Origin: Candidatus Dependentiae bacterium
GTDB lineage: Bacteria > Babelota > Babeliae > Babelales > Vermiphilaceae
Assembly (NCBI GenBank): GCA_020431705.1
Contig: JAGQHQ010000003.1
Coordinates: forward strand, 43,420-107,419
Length of the DNA: 64,000 bases
Reading direction: 5' to 3'
The notes under the pieces were generated by a model, which was not told the origin of the DNA, did not search any database, and was given only the letters and a program-made list of their open reading frames with translations. Shown here piece by piece: positions 48,907-58,735 of this stretch. Position 1 is the first letter of the stretch; the number at the start of each line of letters is the position of its first letter. The position numbers and the translations under genes were made by a program.

Positions 48907-51900
48907 ATGGCACACGCATGTCGCCTGATTAATAAGCGCTCATTCTGGTTATTATTTACCGCAATCAGCTTCGTCTGTATTGGTTATTCAATTCGCTACT
49001 TTCCTCGCGCTTTTCCACTAGTAACTATTGATCTAAAAATGAATCGCTCAGGAGCATTAACAGAAAGCGCCACTTTAACAAAAAAATATCACTTAGGCCC
49101 TGATCAAAGCCAACAAACAACATCCTTCCAGACAGATTATCTTGTCAAAACATTTGTAGAACTTGAAGCGGGCGGTAAAAAAGCGTTTGTCGATATGATG
49201 GAGCAAAAACTATACATACCGTATACTTGGCAAACACGCCACTTTAAAGAATTCGAACCACATGAAGTCACAACACATTTTACACCAGAAGGTAAACCAT
49301 ATGGATTTTATGAAACACTTTCAGAAAATGCTCCAGGAGCAAATATCACTAAAGAAAAAGCACAAAAAATAGCAGAACAATACGCAACACAAGATTGGAT
49401 CATTGATTTAAAAAAGTATAAACTTGTTGAAGCATCAAAAGAAATGCGTCCAAGTGGAAGAGGCGATCACACTTTTGTATATCAACGTCACGACATACAA
49501 ATTGGTGATGGATTTTATCGTTTGCGCTTACGTGTAAGCGGCGACAAGTTCACCGAACTTAGTCACTTTGTGCATGTACCGGAAGCATTCTTATTGCGTT
49601 ATCAACAAATGCGTTCTGCAAATATTAGTATTTCCTCTGCTGCAAGTATGGCGGTAACAATTCTATATACTATTCTTGGCTGTATCATTGGACTATTTTT
49701 CTTATTGCGAAGTGGATGGGCTATATGGCAACTTCCACTTTTTTGGGGTGCTCTTATTGCTTTCTTACAATTCTTGGTTGCTCTCAACCAACTACCCCTT
49801 GCATGGATGATATATGATACCGCTCTTCCAATGCATACATTTTTGCTGCAGTATATTGTAAATAATTTACACTCACTAATATATTCAGCATTCTCATATA
49901 CCATTGCTTTTATGGCAGCAGAAAGTCTAACACGGAAAGCGTTTGGTCATCATCCTCAGTTTTGGCGTGTGTGGGAAAAAAACATTGCAAACTCATTTGA
50001 GATTTTTGGCAGAACAGTCACTGGTTATTTACTTGTGCCAATTATGATGGCCTATATCGTTACTCTATATGCATTTACTCAACAATATTTGGGATGGTGG
50101 ACACCATCATCTCAACTGCTTGACCCAAATATTTTATCAAACTATTTTCCGTGGTTCAGCTCCATTGCAATCTCGCTAAAAGCTGGTTTTTGGGAAGAAT
50201 GTTTGTTTCGAGCAGTTCCACTTGCCAGCGCAGCACTACTTGGTAAACGATTTGGCAAAAAAAAGTGGTGGGTTATTTTTTCTTTTATATTACAAGCAAT
50301 TATCTTTGGCGCCGCACACGCAAATTATCCTGCACAACCAGCATATGCACGATTAGTAGAGCTCATCTTACCATCATTTATATTCGGTGGTATTTATTTG
50401 GCCTTTGGCCTGTTACCATCTGTGATTATGCACGTCATATATGATATTGTATGGTTTTCACTTCCACTGTTTATTTCTACTGCATCAAGTGCACGTGCCA
50501 ATCAGCTATTAATTATTATTCTTTCTCTTATTCCAATTTTTATAATTGCTTATTATTGGATACGTAATAAAAATTGGAGCACACTTACTGATGCCGTGTA
50601 CAATAGTTCATGGCAACCAATCATCGAATCACAAAAGCCTCACACTTACATAGAACAAAAACACATTCAATTTTCCAAAAAAATAGTATATGTATTGTTT
50701 GTTTTTGGAGGTCTTGGGTGTGCTAGCTATATTAGATTTACACAGTTTAAGCAACACGCACCAGCACTCACCATTACAAAACAAAATACACAAAACCTTG
50801 CTGAAACCACTGTCAAAAATCAGTACACAACAGACCTTAATACGTCATGGTCTGCACTCAACAGTGTACAATCGCATTTCAAGCACAGTACCTCACAAAC
50901 ACAACACCGATTTATATGGCAAGAAGGAAAAGAAAAAGTATATAATAATTTCTTGAATACACATCTTATGCCACCCCACTGGATGACTCGTTTTGTAAAA
51001 TTTACCGGCCCAATTATTGAACGAGCAGAAGAATATCAAACATTTATTGGACACGATGGTAACATCATCAGAACAAGGCATCAATTACCTGAAACGCGAT
51101 CTGGAGCGCACCTTGAAGAAGAACAAGCTCGTACTATTGTACATAATGAGCTCAAAAATTACTTTAATTTAGATCACATGCAACTAAAAGAAATTTCCGC
51201 TATAGCTACAAAACATCCCATGCGTAAAGACTGGATATTCGAGTTCTCTGATGAGAAAAATTATCCACTTAAAACCGGACAAGCGCGTATCGCCATTTCT
51301 GTTGCAGGAGATACTGTAAATGACGCATACCGCTATATTCATATACCAGAAGAATGGGAACGTGAAGAACGGAAAAAAAATACGTTCCGTCAAGTTATCA
51401 GTAATCTATGTAACCTATTAATTTATGCATTATTCTTACTTGGCTTTAGTATCTCGTTGTTTCGCTGGAGTACCGGCAATTTTTCTTCCTATTATTTCTT
51501 AATTGGTTTTTTGGGTATTTTTACATTATTTATCGGCAGCTTATTCAATAGTTGGCCACAAATTATTACCACATTTAATACAAGCGAACCATTTTATAAT
51601 CAAGTATTTCGCACCTTTGGGTTTGGCGCAATTTATGCGTTAATTCGTAGTGCGATTGTTGCGCTCGTTGTCGCCCTTACCCTTGGCATTAAACATCGCT
51701 ATACCCTGTACAATAAAATTAGTTCATTGTTCACTGGTTTATGTTTAGGTACATTCATTGCTGGCCTACAAGCGACACTTTCATACTTTGGACCATCACT
51801 CGAACCGCTATGGGCGGATTACACCGCACTTGGAAACTATTTTCCTATTATTGCACCAACAATTACCGCACTGACAAAATTAACATTTGCTTCATCGTTA

Positions 51901-52260
51901 TTTTTATTGTTATGCACAGCAATTGATCAATGGACATCAGGATTTACAAGAAACCGATTTATCGGCGCTTTTGTATTGATTATCTTCACACTAATTGTTA
52001 CTGGATTGCAAATGCCAACAGATTATACCTTCTGGGTTATTTCTGGCATAATTCTTGGCACCGTTATTACAATACTTTATGCATTTATTATTCACTTTGA
52101 CCACACAGTAATACCACTCATTGTTGGTATCACTACTATTGCAGGATTAGCACAACAAGCAGTATTTAATGCATATCCAATGGCACTTGTTGCGCATTTG
52201 TTTGCAAGCATTTTTGTACTGAGTATTTCTGTGTTGTGGTGGAAGCAATTGAATAAGTAA
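48907..52260 (+). CDS. Large multi-pass CPBP/CAAX-type intramembrane metalloprotease-like protein
   Basis: 1117 residues, unusually long for a CPBP protein. A TM segment opens the protein. An N-terminal soluble region ending RLRVSGDKFTELSHFVHVP is followed by several TM helices carrying the three CPBP motifs: EECLFR (E430/E431), FGAAH and HVIYD. A second soluble region of the same kind (WIFEFSD..IAISVAGDTVNDAYRYIHIPEEW) and another TM bundle fill the C-terminal half, but the three motifs are not repeated there. So it looks like a tandem duplication with one protease core. Substrates are unknown; peptide processing or protection is typical. Confidence 0.7.
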   Translation: MAHACRLINKRSFWLLFTAISFVCIGYSIRYFPRAFPLVTIDLKMNRSGALTESATLTKKYHLGPDQSQQTTSFQTDYLVKTFVELEAGGKKAFVDMMEQKLYIPYTWQTRHFKEFEPHEVTTHFTPEGKPYGFYETLSENAPGANITKEKAQKIAEQYATQDWIIDLKKYKLVEASKEMRPSGRGDHTFVYQRHDIQIGDGFYRLRLRVSGDKFTELSHFVHVPEAFLLRYQQMRSANISISSAASMAVTILYTILGCIIGLFFLLRSGWAIWQLPLFWGALIAFLQFLVALNQLPLAWMIYDTALPMHTFLLQYIVNNLHSLIYSAFSYTIAFMAAESLTRKAFGHHPQFWRVWEKNIANSFEIFGRTVTGYLLVPIMMAYIVTLYAFTQQYLGWWTPSSQLLDPNILSNYFPWFSSIAISLKAGFWEECLFRAVPLASAALLGKRFGKKKWWVIFSFILQAIIFGAAHANYPAQPAYARLVELILPSFIFGGIYLAFGLLPSVIMHVIYDIVWFSLPLFISTASSARANQLLIIILSLIPIFIIAYYWIRNKNWSTLTDAVYNSSWQPIIESQKPHTYIEQKHIQFSKKIVYVLFVFGGLGCASYIRFTQFKQHAPALTITKQNTQNLAETTVKNQYTTDLNTSWSALNSVQSHFKHSTSQTQHRFIWQEGKEKVYNNFLNTHLMPPHWMTRFVKFTGPIIERAEEYQTFIGHDGNIIRTRHQLPETRSGAHLEEEQARTIVHNELKNYFNLDHMQLKEISAIATKHPMRKDWIFEFSDEKNYPLKTGQARIAISVAGDTVNDAYRYIHIPEEWEREERKKNTFRQVISNLCNLLIYALFLLGFSISLFRWSTGNFSSYYFLIGFLGIFTLFIGSLFNSWPQIITTFNTSEPFYNQVFRTFGFGAIYALIRSAIVALVVALTLGIKHRYTLYNKISSLFTGLCLGTFIAGLQATLSYFGPSLEPLWADYTALGNYFPIIAPTITALTKLTFASSLFLLLCTAIDQWTSGFTRNRFIGAFVLIIFTLIVTGLQMPTDYTFWVISGIILGTVITILYAFIIHFDHTVIPLIVGITTIAGLAQQAVFNAYPMALVAHLFASIFVLSISVLWWKQLNK

Positions 52261-52278
52261 TGATTATTGTTATACCCG

Positions 52279-52959
52279 TTAAAATCTTTTTTTCTTAGCT
52301 GCAATGGTTAGCACACCGCTTTTTCCATTTACATTAAAACCATGTTTCCGACATATATTATGTAACTCATCTCTTCTGCTACATGTCATAATACCATTTG
52401 CACTAAGTCTTGTGTAATACCATGGATGTTTTTTACCAAGATATTTATTTAATCTCCAGTAAACACCCGCAATCTTTTCTGGATCACCATATGGCAATCC
52501 ATCATAATATTTGTCATTAGTTGTTTTATATGGAAATGGAGAATAGAAACTATACTTGTTTCTCATCTTTGGTGTATACAATGGCAACACATATTTCACA
52601 AAATCTTTTGGAGAAATATAATTTCCACCCTTTAATATGTGTTCAAACTCACTTACATAATTTTTATATGGTTTCGTATTTTTAAATTCAACCCAGCTCC
52701 AATATGTATACTGCTCCAAATATGCCAACTGTCCTTTTATCCAAACAATACCAAAATCTGAAAGATGTATTAATTGACCACCACGAGACACGACTGCTTG
52801 TTTATCTGGACAATTATTTTTTAAGTCTTTATGAATTTTACACTCATTTGATTGAAAAGTTTTTCCAATTTGTCCCGCAAAATTAATCGCATACGCCATA
52901 TTCACAGCAGTCAAAAGTCCACCCGCAAAAACAAGTGACAAAATTAATATCTTTTTCAT
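52279..52959 (-). CDS. Secreted hypothetical protein
   Basis: 226 residues with a textbook signal peptide (MKKILILSLVFAGGLLTAVNMAYA). Four to five cysteines and many tyrosine/tryptophan residues suggest a folded, possibly disulphide-bonded domain. AGGGGGA precedes the ATG. I do not recognise the fold. It ends 18 bp after the CPBP stop, convergently. Confidence 0.6.
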   Translation of the reverse strand: MKKILILSLVFAGGLLTAVNMAYAINFAGQIGKTFQSNECKIHKDLKNNCPDKQAVVSRGGQLIHLSDFGIVWIKGQLAYLEQYTYWSWVEFKNTKPYKNYVSEFEHILKGGNYISPKDFVKYVLPLYTPKMRNKYSFYSPFPYKTTNDKYYDGLPYGDPEKIAGVYWRLNKYLGKKHPWYYTRLSANGIMTCSRRDELHNICRKHGFNVNGKSGVLTIAAKKKRF

Positions 52960-53072
52960 ATAAATTCCCCCTAAAATAAAAACTTTTATTTACCTTCTAA
53001 AAGGTACTAGAAAGACGATTGTCCGTCAAAAGGCTCTCAGAGAGGTAAAAAATAACTACTACAGAACACTTT

Positions 53073-54413
53073 TCAGGTTAATAGATATTGTGGAATTGCT
53101 GAATACAAATGCGTAAAATCAGGCCAATTTATAGGAATAAAACAATTACCAGCATCCTTATTATATATTTGAAAATCAATCAAAAGAAAATCTTTGGCAT
53201 ACATCCTTAACTCATGAGGCACGATATCAATATTTTTTTGCATATACTTTTGTATACATAGATAATGCCAGAAATTAAATCGGGATAGCTGCAGTTCACC
53301 TCGTTTAATCAAAGAAAAAAGATATTTTTGTAGACGCTTAGATGTCACATCAAAACCATATTCATTTGGATATGCGCCAACAGCAATAAAGCAGCTTGCA
53401 GTACGAATACACTTTTCACATTTCCCACAATTATTACCAACCTTATCTTTTTGGCAGGCACGAATAAATGGCTTCTGTATACTATAGGCATTACACAACG
53501 CGGTAATAAATTCAGCTTTTTGCACACGTTGCAAATCAAAATCTGCGTGTTGAAACGTCAAACCCGCACAGAACACATTATCATCAATTAGTGGCATCGG
53601 CGCATGCTGATAGGGGCAATCCCACGTAAGTGAAGAAGCAATTAATAATGTATTATAACCCTTGCTCAATAAAATTGGCACCGCAAGCCCAATCCATCCA
53701 AGCCCTTCTACTGCATCAAGTCGCCAGCAAGTAATGTCTGGTGAAAGTTTATGCAAATAACCACGCCGTAAAAAATTGCGATAATTTGAACGAACAACAC
53801 TAACCTCATGCCCATATAACTGAGCAAAATCTTCAATACGTTTGTACACCGCATTCCATTGCTGATCATCATCAAGCGGCATATCACTGTGGCCACGCGC
53901 AGTAACCAATAGCTGTTTTTTTTCAAGACGACGCAATGACATGCAGGTTGAATCAAGACCACCACTAAACATTAACGCAATGCTTTCATTATTTTTTTTA
54001 TGCATGACAAACATATCAGCATTATTAACCAACTTTTTGGGAATAAGCTCTCCACACCATTGTGTATTTGGATACAAATGCTCAAATACTTCTTTTACCA
54101 CTTTAAGTGACTTATAGAGTAGATAGTCCATCGAATCTATATAGTAATACTTACCAGAAATCCACACCAGTGAAATAACCTGCATAATAAATGGCATAAT
54201 AAGTAATGATTCATCTAACCCTTTGAGATTAATATCGTTATTATATTCTGCAAAAAAATCATCTCTCAGATATGCTTTTTTAAACTCTGAATTTACTACT
54301 ATGTCAATACGATGATCTGTGACACGAATTTGTTTAATCAGATCTTGATCTTGAGCAAAAATATATATATTCAACAGTCCTATATATAGTAGGACATACC
54401 TTTTTATATTCAT
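53073..54413 (-). CDS. Exported QueC-like PP-loop ATPase-fold protein (copy 1)
   Basis: 446 residues with a signal peptide (MNIKRYVLLYIGLLNIYIFA). An unusual N-terminal region of about 120 residues precedes a PP-loop domain with SGGLDST near residue 150. At the C-terminal side CQKDKVGNNCGKCEKCIRT is a C-x8-C-x2-C-x2-C pattern like the zinc site of QueC. QueC makes the 7-cyano-7-deazaguanine precursor with ATP, but nothing else points to queuosine here, and the neighbours are glycan genes. It may act on a glycan component; ATP outside the cytosol would need a host source. Confidence 0.6.
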   Translation of the reverse strand: MNIKRYVLLYIGLLNIYIFAQDQDLIKQIRVTDHRIDIVVNSEFKKAYLRDDFFAEYNNDINLKGLDESLLIMPFIMQVISLVWISGKYYYIDSMDYLLYKSLKVVKEVFEHLYPNTQWCGELIPKKLVNNADMFVMHKKNNESIALMFSGGLDSTCMSLRRLEKKQLLVTARGHSDMPLDDDQQWNAVYKRIEDFAQLYGHEVSVVRSNYRNFLRRGYLHKLSPDITCWRLDAVEGLGWIGLAVPILLSKGYNTLLIASSLTWDCPYQHAPMPLIDDNVFCAGLTFQHADFDLQRVQKAEFITALCNAYSIQKPFIRACQKDKVGNNCGKCEKCIRTASCFIAVGAYPNEYGFDVTSKRLQKYLFSLIKRGELQLSRFNFWHYLCIQKYMQKNIDIVPHELRMYAKDFLLIDFQIYNKDAGNCFIPINWPDFTHLYSAIPQYLLT

Positions 54414-54435
54414 ATAACTCTTTCAACAAAATTTT

Positions 54436-55824
54436 TTATACACAACGAGAATACTCCGTTTCTTTATACAATTTACGCCAGTTTACCTTAATTTTAGTTT
54501 TTGATTTTTGTTTTGCTATTGGCTCAAAATTAATATCTAAAAGCCATTTTAGATCAGAAAGTTCTTCTTTGTGGCTAGAGAATCGACTCTCTAAGTTTTT
54601 CTGTATTTGCTGACAAAACCATACCGATGTATAATTTTTTTTTCCTTTTAATATGAGATCATACACAAAATTCTTTTTAATTCGAGCTACTGCATATGTA
54701 CGATCAATATTAAAGCCAAATGATACTAAATCACCCCCTGAGACAAGAATCTCAGCCATTGTTCTCATGCATTTTTCGCACAAACAACAATTTGTATAAT
54801 CAAATCCCGGACAAATACGAAGAATCGGCAATGAAATATCATTAACTTTACATTGCTTCTGGATATCATCACATTTTTGAGTACGAGTTTTATCAAATCC
54901 GTAATGGCGAAGCTTAATACCCGCAAAACAAATAGCATCATCAACAACTGGACAGGTGCCATAAAGATAAGGATAGTCCCACGTTACTGCAGATGATACA
55001 AATAGTATAGAATAGCCGTGTGTTACAACTATCGGTGCGGCCAACCCTGCCCAACATGGCCCTAGAATTGCATACATCCACCACCGTTTAATTTCTGGTG
55101 TTAAATTATCAAGTACAGTATAGTTCAAAAAAGTGTGATGGTTTGAGCGAAAGAATGTATGTGTCTGATTTCTTTGAGACGCAAATGATTGGAATAATTG
55201 TTTTGCGCGCTGCCATCGCTCTAGTTGATACCACTTTAAATCTGGTTGCCCCCATGCGGTAATCAACAACTGCTTCCCCGCTTCATGCATCAAGGAAGTA
55301 TGAACTGAATCAAGTCCACCGCTAAACATGATCGCAATATGATCTTTGTTCTGTTCAATTTTTTTATTCTCAGGCCTATTGATTACTACGTTTTTTGCAA
55401 TCAACTTACCATTCCACGTTGTACGCGGAAACAAGACTTTATATAGATTGTTAAGATTTTGTAGCGAACGGTATGTATCCGCATCAATTGTATCTATATA
55501 ATACGTATCACCTGATATGCAAATAGTTGAAAACACATTCATAATGAAGGGCAATATTAACAAGGAACGATCAAGCTTAGTAAGATCAATATCATCTTGA
55601 TATTCAACAAAAAAATCGTCATTTAAATATTTTTTTTTAAAATGTTTGTTAACAAAAACATCAAGACGATGCTCTGTTATGACCATTGATTCAATTAGAT
55701 TTCCTCTATCTATCGCATACATCGAAAAAAAGAAAGAATAAAACAAGATCAAGGTAAAAACATAGACAAAGAAAGTTCTTAAATTCACATCTTTCCTTTT
55801 TTTATACTTATACAGACCTATCAT
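54436..55824 (-). CDS. Exported QueC-like PP-loop ATPase-fold protein (copy 2)
   Basis: 462 residues; paralogue of the next gene, 22 bp away. After a short lysine-rich N-terminus comes a hydrophobic segment (TFFVYVFTLILFYSFFFSMYA), then the N-terminal domain, SGGLDS and a CCLCEKCMRT cysteine cluster. The start is uncertain: the ATG at 55824 lacks a ribosome site, whereas a GTG at 55785 follows GGAAAG. It shares FxNVFSTI-type and TWDYPY blocks with copy 1. Same caveats on function. Confidence 0.55.
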   Translation of the reverse strand: MIGLYKYKKRKDVNLRTFFVYVFTLILFYSFFFSMYAIDRGNLIESMVITEHRLDVFVNKHFKKKYLNDDFFVEYQDDIDLTKLDRSLLILPFIMNVFSTICISGDTYYIDTIDADTYRSLQNLNNLYKVLFPRTTWNGKLIAKNVVINRPENKKIEQNKDHIAIMFSGGLDSVHTSLMHEAGKQLLITAWGQPDLKWYQLERWQRAKQLFQSFASQRNQTHTFFRSNHHTFLNYTVLDNLTPEIKRWWMYAILGPCWAGLAAPIVVTHGYSILFVSSAVTWDYPYLYGTCPVVDDAICFAGIKLRHYGFDKTRTQKCDDIQKQCKVNDISLPILRICPGFDYTNCCLCEKCMRTMAEILVSGGDLVSFGFNIDRTYAVARIKKNFVYDLILKGKKNYTSVWFCQQIQKNLESRFSSHKEELSDLKWLLDINFEPIAKQKSKTKIKVNWRKLYKETEYSRCV

Positions 55825-55865
55825 ATTATAATTTGTTTGAATAGCTGCTCAAAGGAGTATATATC

Positions 55866-56782
55866 ATGAAATATACACACTATGTCCCCATGTTCCTTCT
55901 TTTTTTCTCATTCGCTTTACAATCAAAAAGTGCCATAACTTACACAACAGTACGGGGCAGAACTGGTGATCATATTATTAAATATGCAAAGGCAAAATGG
56001 GTTGCACATAAATATGCCATTGACTTTTTGTATAAACCATTCCCGTATTCAGAGCAGTTAAATCTTCATGACATTGAAAAACAATATATGCCTGAAAACG
56101 AAACCACATAGTATACTTACATCGTGCAAGTGAAGAGGATATAATAGACCTCGAATCAACACTTTATGTAATTGATATACATTTTAAAATTAAAGAGTGG
56201 CAACGTATAACACGACCACAAATAAACGATAAAATATTTTTAGATACATTGCGATGTCTAATTAAACCTAAAAAAAAACTCAATCTTCCTCAAATACCTA
56301 ATAGTACAATCTCAGTTGCAGTTCATGTTCGTAAAGGTGGTGGATATGACGCACCATTATTTTCAAAGACAGTACAATACGCGGACCAGCGTTGGCCACT
56401 TAAATTTCCACCAGATGATTATTACATAGAGCAAATAAAGAAGATAGCTCATCAATATAAACATCATTATTTATACTGTTATATTTTTACTGATGATCAA
56501 CAGCCTATAGCCATTATGGAAAGATACAAAAAAAAACTGAATAATCCTCGTATTCATTTTGATTGTAGAAAGGGAACTAACAGTCACAAGCTCAATGTAC
56601 TTGAAGATTTGTTCAATATGACACGTTTTGACTGTTTGATTCGCCCCTCTTCCTCATATTCAACTATCGCACAACTACTCAATAATTTTATCATTGTAAT
56701 TCATCCAATGCATTACGTCTGGAGTGGTGAAAAATTGATTATTGACCATGTTGAAGTACTATTGAATACAAAAAAGCAATAA
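55866..56782 (+). pseudogene. Frameshifted GT11-like glycosyltransferase
   Basis: The first frame (55866-56111) encodes a signal peptide (SKSA/IT) and RGRTGDHIIKYAKAKWVAHKY, like the GT11 fucosyltransferase start GRLGNQ. It stops at TAG 56109-56111. From about 56096 another frame is open to 56780 without a stop and continues with LHRASEEDIIDLES and HVRKGGGYD, similar to the GT11 HxRRGD motif, then FTDDQQP and RPSSSYSTIAQLL. One missing A in the AAAA run near 56095-56098 would fuse the frames into a protein of about 305 residues. Ribosome site AAAGGAG. Either a decayed gene, an assembly error or programmed slippage. Confidence 0.65.
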
Positions 56783-57824
56783 GCTTTTTGTTTTCTTTAT
56801 GCTTTTCATAGTCAGATAAAACTTTTTGATAACCAGCATACGCCATCCGGTCCCATAATTCTGGATGTGCAATAAGATACCCTAGACGATCAGTAAGCGC
56901 ATCAACATTTTTTTCCGGAACTAAATAGCCTGAAACATCATCTTGCACCAATTCTGAAATTCCAGCATGATAAGTGGCAACTACCGGTAATCCCGTCGCA
57001 AAAGCTTCTTTTATACTGTTGGGTGTTGCTTCCTCACCGCCGCCCTCAGTTGTTATTGACGGCAAAACAAAAATATGTGATGCATCAAGAAACTGTACAA
57101 CCCTATCGTACGGTTGGTAACCAACCAATATAATACGATCATGCATACCGAGATCATCAATCAACTTTTGTAATTTGGATTGCATATTTCCATGCCCCAC
57201 AATTGTATACGACAATTTGCTGTTTTCCCTCATCAATCGGGCAACAGCTCTAATTGCATATTCTAACCCCTTCTTTTTTACCAAACGTGCAACGGTGATA
57301 AGCCCAACCGAACCATCCAGATTAGGAACGTGTTCTTTGAACGTAAATAACTTTGTATCAATAGTAGCATGTAACACGGCAATCTTGTTTGGTGGACATC
57401 CATGTTTTATCAATCGTTGCGCAAAATGATCACATGCAGGTAAAAATAATGACACTTTATCAAACAACTCGTCATAGCAGTGTGGATTTTTTCTAAATAC
57501 AGAGCTCGCATCTGACCCGTGCAAACCAACAACAAGTTCTCCCTTCACGCCCCGTTTTTTTAGATCCATTGCAACAGGCGTAAGCTCTCCTAATGACGCA
57601 TAGATAATATCAAAATTATTACACTCTTTTGGCAATACCGTATAAAACAACTTAGAACTCCAGTCATATTGATCCAAATCATGTTTCTTTTTCGTTCCTT
57701 GACGTAATGAAAGAATAGTAACATCATGACCGTAATCTTTCAGTACACTTATTTGATTAATAAAAAATGTTTGTATTACCATCGGAAAACACTGTACAAG
57801 AAATAATATCTTTAAGGGAACCAT
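56739..57824 (-). CDS. Glycosyltransferase family 4 protein
   Basis: About 361 residues. Two-domain GT-B fold: N-terminal KILFLVQCFPMVIQTFFINQI, and C-terminal VGLITVARLVKKKGLEYAI and the nucleotide-sugar motif TPNSIKEAFATGLPVVATYHAG. The ATG at 57824 follows GGAG and overlaps the sulfotransferase stop by one base (TAATG); the GTG at 57830 is less likely. No signal peptide before the first strand, unlike the copy at 59774. Its 3' end overlaps the GT11-like remnant by 44 bp. Confidence 0.85.
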   Translation of the reverse strand: MVPLKILFLVQCFPMVIQTFFINQISVLKDYGHDVTILSLRQGTKKKHDLDQYDWSSKLFYTVLPKECNNFDIIYASLGELTPVAMDLKKRGVKGELVVGLHGSDASSVFRKNPHCYDELFDKVSLFLPACDHFAQRLIKHGCPPNKIAVLHATIDTKLFTFKEHVPNLDGSVGLITVARLVKKKGLEYAIRAVARLMRENSKLSYTIVGHGNMQSKLQKLIDDLGMHDRIILVGYQPYDRVVQFLDASHIFVLPSITTEGGGEEATPNSIKEAFATGLPVVATYHAGISELVQDDVSGYLVPEKNVDALTDRLGYLIAHPELWDRMAYAGYQKVLSDYEKHKENKKLIAFLYSIVLQHGQ

Positions 57825-58735
57825 TACCACTCCATATCTTTTTCATAACCGAGATCAATTAACAGCTGCCCAGCAACTTCTTTAAACACTTTTTTATGCT
57901 CATCAGTAAAATACCTCTTCCATTGCCCAATGACTCCTTTGCGAAAGGTACCAGTACCACCAAAAAGTTGTTTTTTGACATGTTCAAGTTGTTCCCGAGA
58001 TAGCTTCAATCCAATATGCTTTGCAATTTGCTGTATTGTTCTATCTTGCGCTTGTTGATTTCCACCACCATCGGGCCCAATTAAATCTTCAAAACGAATA
58101 GAAAGCATTCCTGGTACATTCATCCAAGCAAGATAGTTTTTATACAATCCCACAATACCGAATCCTGGAGGATCATTTGTCATAGCTTTGCTCGTAGTCA
58201 TTAAATCAAAAATAAGCTCATTCATTGTCATATCATTTGCTTGTGGCCACACATTTTTTCGCATGCGAGTATAAAAAATAAATGATATAAGTTGGTCTCG
58301 TGGATCGCGGTAGATAAAAAACTTTGCGCAATCAGCCGCTGCTAACAATTGCGCGCGCTCTGGCGTATACACAAGATGACTCACCCAATAACCATCAAAT
58401 GCCAATTTTGTGAGTAATTTAATATCTTCAGGCGATGCATGGTAATGCGCATAAGGCTTTAATCTACCGGGCACAAACATATAAATATTACGACCTGTTA
58501 GCAACTTTAAGCATTTTGAAAGCAAATGTGTACCACACTTGGGAATAGAAATTTGCATAATATTGGTAAACTCAATTGTACTACGATCAATAATAGGCAT
58601 CTGAGTAATTGTATATTTTGCATCAATAGTAAAAACAATAGCACACATCATAAACACATACGTAAGATTATTTTTTTTTGTACGAAAGAAAAAATTAGCA
58701 ACACAGTTTATACAAAATTTGTTCAAGTACATCAT
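57824..58735 (-). CDS. Exported sulfotransferase-like protein
   Basis: About 303 residues. ATG at 58735 with AAGGAG at ideal spacing; the longer open frame to 58816 overlaps the upstream gene too far. A hydrophobic N-terminus (LTYVFMMCAIVFTIDA) resembles a signal peptide. The P-loop for PAPS is PKCGTHLL and the 3'-phosphate motif is FIYRDPRDQLISF, both standard for sulfotransferases. It would sulfate a carbohydrate or lipid. Lying between glycosyltransferases, it suggests a sulfated surface glycan. PAPS supply outside the cytosol is unexplained. Confidence 0.75.
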   Translation of the reverse strand: MMYLNKFCINCVANFFFRTKKNNLTYVFMMCAIVFTIDAKYTITQMPIIDRSTIEFTNIMQISIPKCGTHLLSKCLKLLTGRNIYMFVPGRLKPYAHYHASPEDIKLLTKLAFDGYWVSHLVYTPERAQLLAAADCAKFFIYRDPRDQLISFIFYTRMRKNVWPQANDMTMNELIFDLMTTSKAMTNDPPGFGIVGLYKNYLAWMNVPGMLSIRFEDLIGPDGGGNQQAQDRTIQQIAKHIGLKLSREQLEHVKKQLFGGTGTFRKGVIGQWKRYFTDEHKKVFKEVAGQLLIDLGYEKDMEW

